A stretch of DNA of 64,000 nucleotides from Ectocarpus siliculosus (GCA_000310025.1 FN648530.1:61574-125573), one strand, 5' to 3'. Counted from the first letter of the stretch, positions 36,141-50,846 are shown. A program made the numbers and translations. Notes: generated by a model not told the origin, from the sequence alone.

Positions 36141-39100
36141 ATGAACCCGGCCCAGTACAAGCAAGCCATGCGGCAAAGGCAGCTGGAGAGGCGGGCCGAG
36201 CTGCTGTCGAAGTGCGAGGGTCTGGGTTTCACGCATCCCCCACGAAAAGGTAAAGACTCATCATCTGTCAAGTCTATTGACATTGACAGAGCAAGGCATC
36301 AGCAGCAGCACGGCCTCTTCGTGTCGAAGCTCAAGCTCCACGGGGAAGACAGCGAGGGCGGCTCCGCAGCAACGTCTCTCGCCAGCTCCGCCGGCGGTGG
36401 CGGGATGGTGGAAGGTTTTGGCGTACGCGGTAGCCAGGTGAGAGAAAGCCGCGCGAGATATATGTAAATAGGTGGATAGACTCGCCGCAATTCGTTCCGA
36501 AATCACCCTGCCCAGTAGACCAGACTAGCTTTGCGACCTTAGGCCGCCCCCTAACACAGGAGCCTGTTCTCCTGTTTATCAACGATAGTGATGCTAGCTT
36601 CTAACACAACGAGATAGTGCTTAGCGATGGTTTGATTTCAGTACGAGTTTGCGGCCGCATCCGCAGGAATATGACGAGACTCTGTTTCCCCGCACGCTGA
36701 CAAGTAGACTCCAAGGTATGGAATGGCAAAGCTGGTGTGTTCTCCTGCTTGTGCTGTACTCCGAGTATATCTTGGCCGTAATTCGCTCGTTTATGGCCGA
36801 CACGACATGCGAAACATCACTCCGCTTACCATACTCTCGTACCGATTGCTTTTCTTTTTTTTTTCTCCCATCATTGGACTCTGTCGTCTGCCCCTCTGGC
36901 CCCCATCCTCCACTTCTACTAGCTAGACGACCCAACCGGGGTCACATAGGAGGGGGGGGTCGGACCCCCTCCTGCGGTTCCTGCCTGAGATAGTTTTATC
37001 GCGAGAAGGGTACAGCAATCCCTTCCCTCGCGACTACCGTATACGACACAAGATAACACACCCCCTGGACCGATTTTCAAAGCTCGATTTCTCGACCGCA
37101 GAGCGAGTCACAGCGCCGAAAACGGCGTCGCACACGTGTTGCAGTCCATGGAAAACGAAAAAAACGCCCGTGTGTCCGCACATACTCCGAAATGTATCCA
37201 CACATATACAACCCAAATACCCGGTACATACGCGTACCACATTGAAAATACGTTTGTAAACTGAGGGAGATTGCATGCCCTACGATTAAAAGGGTGTCAC
37301 ACACAAAACGCCCGACCAGTACCTAACACATATCATCTGCACCTTCCCAACATAACATGTATGAGACACACAAGACAGCTACCAAACTGTCTTGTTGAGC
37401 CTGTTACCCGCAGGGGAGATGTCCCTATATGCTGTCTGGGAAATCGTAGACATACAGGTACTTTCTGACGCTATGAATCCATTGCTAATCTGTCTCAGAC
37501 TCTTTTCTATGATAGAGATGGTTTCGGTGTGTCATATTAAGAAAAAAAAATTATATATATATATGCGGTCAAAAAATCATGCCGCGGGTTTCAGCGGGTT
37601 TTGTTGTTGGCAACCCCTCCCCAACACGAAGGCTGCTGAACCCACTTGTTTCATCACCTCGTGCTTCGCACACAAGGCATGGCTTGCCACCAAAGTAGAG
37701 GGGCACCTCAAGAATGCTATCAACTCCACCCGTGAGCTGGTTTTACGCTCTGATTTGCTCTGAACGGGAGAAATGCTGCACCATCACACCTGGATTGAAG
37801 TCGTTTTCCCTCTGCAGCAGGCAACCTTTCAGCTCTCAGGAAGCAACTTTCACGCCAATATACACGTTCGTAGAGTGCACCAAATCGACCCAAAACTTGG
37901 ATGTGTATAGCTTCATAGGTGTTGAACGATTTGCCGATGTGCACAATTTGGGATCGGCACTCTGGCGATCGGACTTAGCCTGTAGAAGTGGACAAGATGC
38001 AGCCGATATTCACTCTAAACTCCAGTATTCCTACCAGAAGCAAAAAAAAGAAAGAGAGACACCAGACATGCTCATGAGTCTACCTCCAAGTTTATCACGG
38101 GAATCAAATCCTGGAAGCACACTTTGTAACTTCGAGCAAATATACACGTTCGTAGAGTACACCAAATCGCCCAAGAATCGGCAGGTGTACAGAGTGGTGG
38201 GTGAGGATCGATATGCTGATGTGCACATTTTGGGATCGCCCCTATTGCGAGAGGTGGAGCAGAACAACCGAGATTTCCTCGCGGCGCAACCTCCCGGGTT
38301 GTGATTCCATGATTTGTTTTTGACTGTATAAGAAAATAAAAATGGTTATTTTTCCATGGGCTGCAACACGTGTGGTCGGTGAAGCCGCCTTGTCGAGAGC
38401 TTTCCGAAAATGTATCGTTTCGTTTATGCATGTTCTTCGTCGTGGCGCAATCGAGCTTTGAAAATTGGCCCAGAGGGTGGTTATCTTGTGTCGTATATGG
38501 TAATGAAGTCGATCGAGTTTACTAACAACGAGCTTTGCAGCGCGTCGCTTCCAATTTAGACCAGGATTCGTTAATTGAGGAAAACAACTCACTTTGCCGG
38601 GACTCGAACCCATGACCTGGCCCTTGGCAGGCTGCGAGGTTACCCACTAGACCACCGGGGCGACCGGTTGGTATGTCAGCACGTGGCTCGCTGCTTGCTC
38701 CGCTGTTTTGTACCAGAGCACAGCGATGCCCCCGTTGGTAGATGGTCGTGAGCTTGACGGCACCAGTGATGGTAGAATACATGTAGTAGTCTAGCACGTT
38801 GGACGTTGTAGCAAGAAAGGCGAAGCAGTGACCTGTGAGTTGTGGGGTTCGACACTCAGCGTCGTTGTCACTGCTTCCACAATATATGTACCCCGCCCGT
38901 CGTGTCGTGGTGCGTGTAGCAGCGATTTCGCCTGTGTTGGGGGGTCAAATCAATTAAGCGTTAGATCGAGATCTAGAACCGCTCGGCTGATTTTGCGCGT
39001 GCGCGTAGAATGTCGGCGGCATCTATAGGTGCCGCACGAACAATGACTCTCCGCCGCATGAATCGGCACGCCGTATAAATTGACTTGTTGTTTTGACGCT

Positions 39101-42100
39101 AAGGCCTCTCAAATTATTTTTCGAACTTCAAGCGAAAACGAGGTAGCGCAGGACGTTCATATCCCTTCTCCCATGTGCTTGCTCTCTCTCCATATAACGG
39201 CGCGACTTTAACCCTGCTTCCTAAGCTTGGGCAAGCGGTGCTGCACTCGACCGAAGATGGCCTGAGCCCGTTGGCCCCGGGTCCTTTGTCGAATCCCTGG
39301 GACAACCTCGGCAACCAGCTAGCCGGTTTCGACAAACAGGCAGAGGTCAAACGCACGGAGACAGGCGGCGGCAGCGAGCCCCCCGGCGACTTGTGGGACG
39401 AGGGCGAGAACGACTTGAACTTCGGCAATGAGCTTCACCAAGGTCAGCAGCAGCCGCGGGGGGCCAGGGTCCTCGATTGGGACGACAAGCTTCCCGGAGA
39501 GACGACTATTACCCAAGGTGTAAGGCTCTACCTGTCCAGCGTCTACCCCGACGCCAGTCACGAGGAAAACTGCGCCCTCGTTCTCCTTCAGGTGATAAAG
39601 TGTGTGATGATTTTTATTTTTTGTGTGTGTGGCGGTTTTGTGTGCGATGCTGCGTGCCTTGGGCGTTGGTCACGTTAGCTGAGTTTGAAAGGTGTGGTAG
39701 ACCGGTGTCCAGGATATAGACGGGACGGAGAAAATGAAAGAAGAGAAGAACAGAGTAGACGAAGCGGCCAGTCGTTTGTCGATGTCTTAGGGTTACCTTG
39801 ACAGTACCGCACGCTTGGTGGCGGGGTGCGAGCGTGAGTCGTCCAGTGGTGTGGACGTGGCAATGGCAATGGCAATGGCAATAGCAATAGCAATGTTGAG
39901 CTGCTCTTGGTGTCATCGGCGCATCGCTGCTGTTGTTTTAATCGTATCTAAGCGTAAAACGGCACACCAACCCGATTCATGCTGCGATACAGCATTGTCC
40001 TTTGCAGCTGGCGGGGGGAATGGCTTCGTCACCATCGGCTGGAGCGTCTAGTCTCGGCGGGCTTGGGTGACTTGGGCGCAAATTTCTTCAAACGATCTGC
40101 ACGAACAGACACCTGCTACCTTGATGGTACAGAATGGTCGAAACGTTGAACTGTCTTAGCGAAAGAAATCAAACCTGTTAGCTCCTACGGAGGTGATGTG
40201 TCTGAGAGAGCCATTTTAACTTAGCGTTCCCCTTCGCCCGCATCCAGGTTTTGGAGCAGGTGGCCTTGGAGGAGCTAGACGTGCCGGTCCTCAAGACGCG
40301 CCACACGATCAAGGCAAGAACATCGACCGTCGCCGTGCACGTGGTTATTGTACGCTAATTTACTACTGCTGTGGACGTTGTGTGGCTCCTTATCCTTGCG
40401 CGTTTAGAAGCTGATTGTTCGACCACACCGAAGCTCGATCGAGCGGTACTCTTGCCCTAACTTGCCTGTGGCGTACCAAGTTGGATGGAATGTTTATTGC
40501 TATTGCCAAAGCGAAGTGCCGTGTTGTAATTGTGCTATTAATAGTGTCATTCGCGACGTTGAGGCAGCATGCGCCGTGTCCCAGGATTGCTCAGAGAACA
40601 CGGTGTGTCGCATGGTCGAATCGCAACGTCCTGATGGGTAGACCGGAAGCTTCGGAGGGCTGTACCGTATCGACGTGATCGCGCAGAAGCAGTTGTTTCT
40701 TTCGTACTGGAAGGCCTGTCTTCCATGCTTGTTTAACCTCGTCCTCCACAGCGGCCCCGCAATATCGAAAACCACAATCAAGGTATCCCGTCTTCCTCCG
40801 CCTCAACCTCACCCTTTACTCCTTCTCGGTGGTTTGTTGAGACAGATTGAGGCATTTTTGCGATCGGTGGTGCTGAGCGTGCCCGCTAGGACGTGGCAAC
40901 AGTCGGTCCGAGGAGCGTTTGCGCGGACGGCACCTGCAGGGATGACCGCGTCTCCGGGACATGTGAGACCAAAAATGTTGCATACATGTACATGGATGGG
41001 CAGCTTTCCTTGGCCCGTCTTTATACGGAACTATGCATCGGCGCGCTGGGCCGGTGCCTGTACTTGTATGCGTGTGTTGTTGTCATTGTCATTGTTCTCG
41101 GTGGTGGTGGTGGTGGTAATGATGTTCAATGGTATGTGGGACGAGTCGGGCAATGCTTGTTTTGTGTTGAAAGGTTTGTGATGTATTCGTCATTGTCGTC
41201 TACACCATTCCTTTGGGCAGTATAGTCAGCGTGGAAGCGCTCTTTTATTTGCCGTTTTCGTTGGAGCAAACATCTTGTTGTATATCCTTCCTGCCCCCCT
41301 TTCCTTTTATTGTGTTTTTTGTCAGGGTCACCAGATCTCGAAGGAAGAGCTGACGTTCCGCATGAGCTTGTTCGTGGCGATGATGAAGGCTGAGAGGGAA
41401 GGCACCGACGACGCGGACATCGCGGTAAGCAAACACCCGGCTTCGAGTGGTTGGCGACTTACACGTTGTGCACACATACCTGGTCCCGTTGTCGGTTCTG
41501 TGTTGGATTGGTTTGTTATTTGAGCACCAGGTACTAAACACGTGGTACCAATCCGGTTGTCGATCTCGGCCCAATACATGTTAGAAGTAGTGTTGTTGTC
41601 CACCACCGGTGTCGCCACGAGCCCGAGGAGGTCTCTACGGGCAGGTGTCCTTAGTCCTTTGTGGCCGTGAGGGCCGCATTCCTGTCCAGCCCCAAGGCTA
41701 AGGTTTTTAGTTTTTAGAAGGTCTCCGCGGCCAAATCGGGAGTCCTTGCTTTGAAGGGCAAGGCGATCCGGCGTCTTGGCGACCTTTCCTGACCGAGGCA
41801 TGTTTCCGCCCCTTACATTGTGTAACCACCGCCCTCGAGACGTCGTTTTGTCCCAGCGAAGGAAAGATTGCTTATCCTGTATTATTCGTCCACGGAGCGT
41901 GGGCACTGTGTTCTTCGTTAGTCGATCGTGTGGTCTGCTAAATAGTGATGTGCGAGGTGTTTTTGGCGATGGCAGAGCACTCTTGGCGCCCCATACTCTT
42001 GAACATGTATCTCCAGCGAAACGGTGGCGAGAAGCCGGGGGTCCGTACGCATTTGCGCCAATGATGTACAACAGCAGTATCGGAACTTAGATCTTGGCAG

Positions 42101-44437
42101 TATTCTCGAGGTCGCGAGCCAGACCCGCAAGCCCGCTTAGGATTGTTGACTGAGGTCGCGAGCCAGACCCGCAAGCCCGCTTAGGATTGTTGACTGAACA
42201 AACTACTTGAAGTAATATGGTTCCCCGTCCGTCCCCACGGGTTGGTACTTTCGTACGACGACGGCGTGAAACAGTTGGACGCTATGCGGGTGGAGTCCGT
42301 GGTGAGGGGTTACGCCGCAAACGCGGCGGAAATACTGCCGCTTCAGCGCCCGGCCAGGACTCTGTTGCCGCCGCTGCTGTTCTGCATGGCCTGTGAGCTG
42401 CTCCACGTCCGCTTGCTGGCCCCGGAGGTGACAATTGTCTAGGGGGACTCGCAGATATATATGTCAATATGAGGGAGGTGGGGGGGGGGGGCTAGAACCA
42501 CCTTATCCTTCTGTCTTTTGAAGCTGAGCTGTCCCTGGGGACCATGTATTTTTAATTGAGCTGTATTCTTACCTCATTTTTCTGAATGGTCGTACGTAAC
42601 CATGAGCAAGCCGGGTTTACTCAACTGGTTACTATTTCCTTTGGACCCCGACTGTATCGGCGCTTCCCCGCCCGGAATGTTCTTGACAGTCCGCTCTGTC
42701 ATAGCGCGAAGGCTTGAGAAATTGAATGACGGCTTGTCACGCGTCGTCAATAACGACGTGTTGGCCGCACTTCACAAGCGCCTGAGAAAACAGCGCATTC
42801 CTCAGAAGGAGGTTGTTGCCCTCGCGTTGTTTTCGTCATCATCTAATTAGATTGGGACGTTTTTTCCGCTGTACTCATGCACCGACAGACCAGGCAAGTG
42901 TGCCGTGATACCGCTTGACCCCCATCCCCCCTTTGCTGCAACTCGACGCACTACGCCAACAAAGGTCCGAGAAGTCTGCCGGCAGATCGTGACGGACTAT
43001 GAGGCCCGAGCGAAGCTCTGGATGAGCCCGGCCCAGAACGCGGAGCGCTTCTTGCAGCCCTTGGTCATGGAGTTCGCCTCCTGGCTGCGTGCCAACAGGG
43101 ACATCTTGTACCAGGGCAGCGCGACTGAGGGCCTCTTGCGAAGCATCGACGAAGGGCTTCGAAGCAGCCTAAAGAACCAGGTGTGTGGTAGGCAGAGTTT
43201 GTTGCTTCGACAGCCTTACTTGTTGGCTCATAGGCGTGCTCTTGTGGACGTCAACCGCGGTGTGTAATTGTGTCTTTGTCGTCTGTGGGAACGACCCGGG
43301 AGTTGCAAAGCGCACACCACATGTGTGGACCTGTGCGTGTGCGTGACTGCGGCAGGGGGCGTGCGCGTTTCTTTTTCGACGTGTTTTTGTTTCGCCTGCT
43401 GCCCGTGGCCACGGTGCGCTTGTCGGAGCAAGCTGCGTAGACTGTTTAGCAGGATCACCAGCCAGGGTATCGTCCCAGCGGTAATACAAGCGTTTCCATG
43501 ATCATACCTGACCCCGCCGGCGATTATTTATCTTCCCGGTACAGTATGTCTTGCCCGTGTAGTCTTACTCCCAGGATGGATGTGCGCTACCGCCTCTTTG
43601 GGGTCCTGTAATTTTGCAGCCTTTTTTAGATCTGACTGCCGGGTGAGGTGTTGCTCCCCCTTATGCCGCGCGCTCTTGTGTCCGGGTATATTGGTCTTCG
43701 GAGCACTTTCTGCGGGTGCCCGCAGACACGATTCTCGCCACCCTAGCAAGCACAGGAGACGAACGTTCTATTGCATAGTGGGGGAAATCAAGTATTTTTT
43801 TTCTTGTGTATCACAAGCACGGCGCCCCACAAACCACCAAGAACGCCTCGCGTTGTTGTGCCCCCCACCCCCCCATGTGCTCTTCTTCTTCTCTCCTATC
43901 TTCTCTTGTCTCCTTTCCAGGTATACCGGTCCGCCGAGCACTTCCTGGAGGTGCTCAAGTCGTTGTCGTCTAGCTTGACGGACATGCCTCTGCCTTCGTA
44001 CGACCCTTCCGGCGGGGACGATCACCCTTTCGACGTTTCGCAGGTGCTTCCGCCTGCACTGCTGTGTTTTGTAACACAGCAGCAGCATTAGTGGTTCCTG
44101 TAAAGGCCCGTGGAATCGCGTGGCATAGCTGTAAAGTACTCTATTCAAGTTGTCTCATGCTCTGAAGTAGTGCCTGCAGGATGTCCGGTGTAAGGCCGGC
44201 CGGCCGAATCCCTTGGCTACTACGCGGCCTTGTACAGAGACCACCGGATCATCTATGCACATGCGATACTGTACATGTAACACTAACACTCTTTCCGTGA
44301 AATCCCACCGCCGTCTCGCCAGACGTTGAAGGATGTGAGCCGGGAGCGATTCGACGTGAACAAGGTACCCACCGACCCGTCCGAGTGCTGGTCTCAAATC
44401 CAAAGCTTGCTTCTGCAAGCCGCTGTTCAAGACCAGA

Positions 44438-44474
<37 letters not shown>

Positions 44475-45733
44475 AGCGACGCCCGGCAGAGTGGCCAGGC
44501 CGCCCGATGCCGCTGCCGTTCAGCCAGACACGGGGGGCGCGCGAATCGTCACCGATACCGCCGCCGCCTCCGCTGCTGATGCTGGTACTGGTACTGGTAC
44601 TGGTACTGGTGCTGCTCCCGAGTCTGTAAGACCCAAGAGAGTCAAGGATAAAGAGGACGTGAGGGCTTCAAGAAGCGTCCCTGTAGACCAAGCGGTGGAT
44701 CACACGTCCAGGGGACCCGATGGATGCACTCGTTGCCCCGCCGCTAGCCCGAGTGGGGTGAGAGTGCCTGGCGAGGGTGGCCGTGGCGGGGGCCCCGTAC
44801 AAGGGGGTGTAGGGGGGACCGCAAAGGATGGTGACGGTGCCGTCGCCGCCAAGTCGGCGCTGGAGACGTACGTGGACCAGTGCGCTTGGAGGGTTCTTCA
44901 TGCAGCTTCTAGGACGGCATCTGGTGGGGACTCGTTTTTCGTGGTGCAGGTATGGTGTAGTGTGTGGTGGGTTCTATAATGAAAAACAAGGGGGGGGGGG
45001 GAGGTTATCCCGGCAGACATACAAGGATGCGCTGCTGTCCCAAATACGTTGATCAGGGGGGGGCACACAGAAGATTTCAAGCCACGTTTTTGATGAGAGG
45101 GGGCACACAGAAGATATCATGCCACCGTTTGATGAGAGGGGGCACACAGAGGATGAATTTCCTCCACCGAGGGCACGATGACATTCATCATCATCATCCA
45201 CAATGGGTTCCTCCAATACTTATTATTCTTCCTACTCGGGGTATATAGAACAAAGTTCGAGAAGGGCGAAACAATCTTGCGGGTGGGGGTAGCAGTTCGT
45301 CTTTGTGTACACTCCGTGAGCCCTCTAGCCAGTCAACGTACCAACGCTAACAACGACGATGGCAAACACAAAGGCAGTGACGGTTACAGCAGCAACAACC
45401 ACGACAATAATCTAGCAGTTACACGCACCCTGACCGCAACATACACCTACGACCCATGATGGAAAAGACCGGATTGCGCGTGTCGGCTATTACTCTGGCG
45501 TTGGCTAGCTGTGGGTGATGACGTGCACTTCCGGCCGTTGGCTGGGCCCTGATGTGCTGATGGGCTCTTTTGGAGGCCCGATGAGGGTCAGGTTAAGGCT
45601 TGTGCCACGTGCTTGAGGGTAAACTGCTCGAAAATGATGCGATAACGCTCGAGACCCTTGCTAAGAAACAAGATCCGGGGTGCTGTTGCGAAGACGGACC
45701 GCACTCCTCTTGCTGCTGCTGTTGCTGCTGTTG

Positions 45734-45772
<39 letters not shown>

Positions 45773-45773
45773 G

Positions 45774-45816
<43 letters not shown>

Positions 45817-48800
45817 CTTGTTTGTAGCGAGAAACGCGGTGTGTTTGGTAAGAGAACGGTTGACAGGTGCAAATATGAGCTTCTTCGAATAGTTCCTTAG
45901 CACTGCTGTGACCTGTACCGTCCGCTGCTGCTGCTGCTCGCTCTGCTACACCAGATACGCACCGGGGTTGTCGTTCGTCTGTCTTATGAAATACCCTGTA
46001 CTTTGATTCAATCATGCTTGAATATTGCTTGAATATTTATTGTACAATACTGCAGGATTTGTTCGGCGGGGAAGGTGTGCTAGTGAAGATGGCCACGGCA
46101 CCCACCGAGCCAATCAGGATTCGCACCAAGGTATGTACATCAGAAGAGAGAGAACAGTAAATCAGAACCAGACACGTAGCCAGGGGTGGTTGTACTGTGC
46201 CTTCCTGCTTCCTGGGTAGGCGCCGTGCCCTCGGGAGTACTGCTGTGTGGTACCATGTTGGCTACGGCTGTAGCAGACTGGCAAAGGATGTGCGGGGCGG
46301 TAATTAAAGTTTGGCTGCTGTACAAAGACCAGACTTCTCCTAACTTCGCGCCCAAGACATCTGATCTGAGGTTCTCGAGTTACTGCTGTATGGATTTCTG
46401 TCTCTCTTCCTTTCCTGTCTTCCGGCACGATGTATTCCCATTTTCTCTTGTGGAATTTGTGGTGTTCCAGGGTCTGGCGGTGAGAGTGACGACGGTGGAC
46501 AAGCACGACATCTACCACATCTCCGACGTAGACATGACCACATCCGAAGCCTCGCCCCGGCCTCTGATGACCATCACCAGCACCATGAAGGAGATTATCC
46601 AGTTCGCACCGTTTGTTGAGCATCCGGTGCTCGTGCGGCGTAAGGTGCGTCAGAAACTGAGTGGTACCGATGCATGCAAGCACTCCATGTGGCACTTCCC
46701 AGGATGGCATACAATGAATAATAGGCTCTTTCGCTGTATTGACGTAATGAGTGCTGTGAACACGATTCCAAGCACGGCAAAAGACATAGCCGACTCTGCT
46801 GGAAGGGCGACTTAAATTTATGAAGACAAGGACTGGTTGTGTTTTTTTTTTTCTTGGACTGGGTGCTCTTCAACAGCTGACGTACCACATGCGAGACTTT
46901 TGTTCGTTTTCACGGTAACCGACCGCGCCAAAAACGAAAAAATGGCCAGTTTTTCGTGAAGAAAGTGTTGCGTGTTACAAGACTTTTTTTCGGCATCCCT
47001 TCGGACGATGAGCGGCAAGAACGTGCATGCAGGGTTCAACTGTAACAATCAGTGCGGGCAGTGCATACGTGTAACGGCCATGTTGTTTGTTGGTTACTTT
47101 TTTGGGGGGTCTTTCGAGGCCATTTTCCCTCCCGACCCCGCACCCTAAATTCTGCAACCGATGCGTTTTTTTGCTGCAAAATACACTGTCTATTGCTGTA
47201 CCGGTTTGGTGCCTCGATGGCCTATAAATATCAATAGTCCGGGCTGATCGCCGAAGGGAATGGTTCGGACATCCCTGCGGAACCCTCAAACAGGCAGCAG
47301 CAGCCTTCGCACGCCAGGAGTGGAAGGTGAGGCATTGGCGTTGTCTTTTTCGGCAATCAAACTAGAGGACGTATGCATACGTACGAGACAGTACGGTCGG
47401 ACACCATGTAACCCTAACCCTATTTAGAGCGATCATGAGCGACGCTGTACGATGTTTTTCGATGGTTTTAATCGTACACGGGGAGTTATCTCGTGCCCCA
47501 TGAACGCCCTTAAAAGAAGAGAAGACAGAAAACGTGTGCTTCCCTGACCTTCCGAGTGTTTTTCTCTATTAGGCGTTTGTCGTACGCGCTGCTGCAACAG
47601 CCACATAACGTCAAGGGGTGTTGTTACCGATGCTTCTCTTGTTGTCAAACATTCGGCGAGATTGTGCCGTGTTCCGTGTTCCGTGTTCCGTGTTCCGTGT
47701 TCCGTGTTCCGTGTTCCGTGCTCGGTTGTTAGCGTTTGCATGCTCCCGGTTATTGGTGCCACTCTAAGCTTATGTAGCGGCACCACGGATGCTGCGTGCG
47801 GAGATGTAGCAACAGCAGTGCATCAGCCGGTGGTGTGTCGCTAATCGACAAAAGAAGTACAAGTCATAGCAAGTGAAGGGGCGGTGCTGAAAGAGACGAT
47901 GCTGCTTGTCATGTACACCCTCGGCAACCAACAGCAGGCGCACCCCGCGCAACGGCTTCCCATCCCGGTGTCGTCCGCATCATCACTGCTTGTGCTTTGG
48001 CAGACAGCGTCAGCACGACGATGCCTTGCTGTTTTCCTACAGTCAACTCTGTTAAGAGGTTATCATCCGTCAACTCTGTGTACACTAACTCCTCTTGGAA
48101 CAGTAGTGCCGCCAAGGAGTTGATTACTATGATATGATACAGTATGATACAGCAGTACGGGTACCTGTATTAGGCCGCAAAGTAGTGCCAAGGGATTCGG
48201 CTGTACTGGTACTGGGCACCCTGCACTATGTTCAGGGTATGAGACCACTTGAATATTGTTGTCCGTCTGCGTCACGCGATTCCACCGGCCTTGCACAGGG
48301 CGATTCTACCAGCCTCACTTTTTCCTCCTTATGCAGCGACCACTACTGCTGTACAGCAGTATTCACCAGGGAATCCAAATGCTTGGGATGACGAACTCTG
48401 CGTGGTGAAACTGCACTCGTGCACGCTTCTTTTTTTGTCTTCGTGTTGACTCGTGTACTGTGGTATATACTACTTGCTCAGGTTCATTACGATATCAGCG
48501 GACCTTCCCGACTACCCAGAGGGCCACCTAGACGCCTCTGCGGGACTGCTGCTGGCCTCATCCCAGCCATCTCCTCCCAACACGGTGAGCCTAGACGAAC
48601 AAACGGCTGGAATGCTACATGTGCTGCTGGCATGCTGAACAGAGGAAATGATGCCCCTCTCGCCCTCGAGTGTTGTCTGTTGTTGTTCGTAATAATGATG
48701 ATGATAATGATTTGCCTTGTAGTTTGGTTTTGTTGTCATTGTTGTAGCTGTTGGTTGATGATGATGGTGGGCTAGGGTTGTTCTGTCTGTTGTTAGGGGG

Positions 48801-50815
48801 TTGTTTGGGTTTTCGATAGCGTAATGCACAGTGCTTGACTTATCGGGAGTCGTCCTTCGTTGCACTTAACGGCCACTTAACCCAGCACCGTTTGATTCTT
48901 CACATGTACAAGCCAGCCCCCCCCCCCCCCCCCATTTTTTTTGCACAAGTATTTTATTCCACTTTCTACACAATAAAGTGTGCGGCTTACTCAAGGGCAC
49001 TCACTACCTCTCTCTCTGAGCCATTCCCTCTCTTCTTCCATTGTAAAGTACCATGATACATAGGCAATAGATAAGACTGTACCGGATATCTAATCTTGCT
49101 CTACTAGTCTTCGTTCTTCCCCTCGCTGCCTCGGCAAGGCTTTTGCTTAGGCATGGCCCATAGCGAGGGGGGGGGGTCGTTCTAGCGAGCATGGGTTAGA
49201 CTCACCCTCAAAGGACCGATACCTTCTTGCTGCGGCGCACCCGCCGCGAGGCGTGCGTAGTGGTAGAGTTGGGGTCGGCACTGGTGCGCGTCAGGTACAA
49301 AGTGCAGATGCGCGGGCCTCATGGCCGTCGGTGTAGACAGCAATGTCCATCTCAGTTTTGTGCGCGGAGGCAGACGCCATCAGAAAGGTGGACGGGCACT
49401 ATGTACACGGCCCTAGGTTTGCTAGAGGGAGCTGTACTGTCTCAGTAACCTGGCTTCGCCATCAATGGGGAGGAGGGGACAGGTGGTGACGAGCTGAGTG
49501 GGCTAGTTGACCCTTCGGCGCGAGAATTTTCAGACCAAGAACCTTAAGTGCAACGAGGGAGAAAGCGAGGAACCGACTGGGAAGGACAGCAACGAGAGCG
49601 TGTACGGACGGAGCGGGTCGATTTTGGTCGTGCTAGGACTGGCCGCAGCGGCACCGGAGCAGCGGCACCGGAGCAGCGGCACCGGAGCAGCGGCATCGAG
49701 CAACGGCGCCGGAGCACACGGACGACGTCGAACCGTGACGCACGGACGAACATTTTGTGTTGTCAAATATATTCCGTTTTTTTTCCTGAACATTGGTGTG
49801 TATGTGACGACGTCACGGGCTTTGTAGAGAGACGCGGCAGAGATGGCGCGGATAGCCCGGGTGACTTTTTTGTGTACCTGCATCGTGGAAGACCCCTTCA
49901 ATGTGGAATGATTTCTAGTCAGTGTCGATTATTTACACTGCTGTGTCCAACACAGATGATCAGGGGTAGATTCGGTGATTGTCAATTGCAATGATGGCTT
50001 TGGTTGGTTGTTCTTTTTCACTGTAAATTTATGCCCACGGACGCATTCTGACAGCACTTCAGACAGCAGTTGCGCGCCCCGAACTTGTGCCATGCCTACC
50101 ATGGTGTTAATTGTACAGACAGCACTCCAGACAGCTGTAGTCGACAGTCGACATTCATTTTGGTAAAGTGTAGGACAGGGGGGGTGATGCTGCTGTAGTC
50201 GAATGTAGTGTGTGGACGGGTAGTTCAGTTTTTGGGCACGCAAACGTGCTGCAGGGATGTAGGTGTACCTCTTCGGGCTTGTGTACCCTTTTCTTGCTAG
50301 TTTGCGTGTTCTTTGGATCTTCTGATGGCTCTAGCATTTTTGTGACCACGGACCGCGTCTTTGCTAGATTTTGGGATTAGCAACTGACACGAGTTAAATG
50401 TGAAGACAACAACAACAACAACAACTCGCGCCTCTTGATGTCTTTTTTAAGGAATATTCGTACAAGAAAAATACTACCCGTTGGAAATAACCATAGCTCT
50501 CAGTCGTTTTTTGTCATCCTCTCTTAGAACCCTGCCGCTGCACTCGCTGTCCGCTCTTGTCTTGGATGACAGGAGGAACAACTACACCCGCTGGTGTCGG
50601 TAAAGGTTAACGCCAACCTCCACGGCGCTGCCGCAGCAGTCGCCTCACCCGCAGACAGCGAGGACGCTAGCAGCGTCACGTCCAGCCAGGCGTCCGCAAA
50701 CAGCCGGAGCAGCAGCATCCTCCGCAGGCGGCCGTCGGTGTTCAACGCGCCGCCGCCGTTGCCGACGCCCTCCGCCTGGGAGCGGGGAGGAGATAGTTCC
50801 GAGTCCGAACCAGAC

Positions 50816-50846
<31 letters not shown>

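Larger units (their letters stand above)
37035..38503. mobile_element. TIR DNA transposon, copy 2, with passenger ORF
   Basis: This is 1.47 kb within the second intron of the long gene. The ends are about 56-bp inverted repeats: the left starts TACCGTATACGACACAAG and the right, inverted, starts TACCATATACGACACAAG. Both reach TTTTCAAAGCTCGATT. TA at both borders fits a TA target duplication. The terminal motif is shared with 16755-17649. Inside are one copy of the A-tailed retroposon (37164-37550) and a 196-aa frame (37714-38304) with an internal repeat. No transposase signature such as a DDE triad was recognised, so mobilisation would depend on a relative. Confidence 0.82.

Noticed and set aside
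45588-46015. Poly-Gln, poly-Ala, poly-Leu and poly-Cys frames
   Set aside because: All arise from one intronic TGC microsatellite read in different frames and strands.
47408-47425. A CCCTAACCCTA stretch resembling telomeric repeats
   Set aside because: There are only two units inside an intron, too few to indicate an interstitial telomere.
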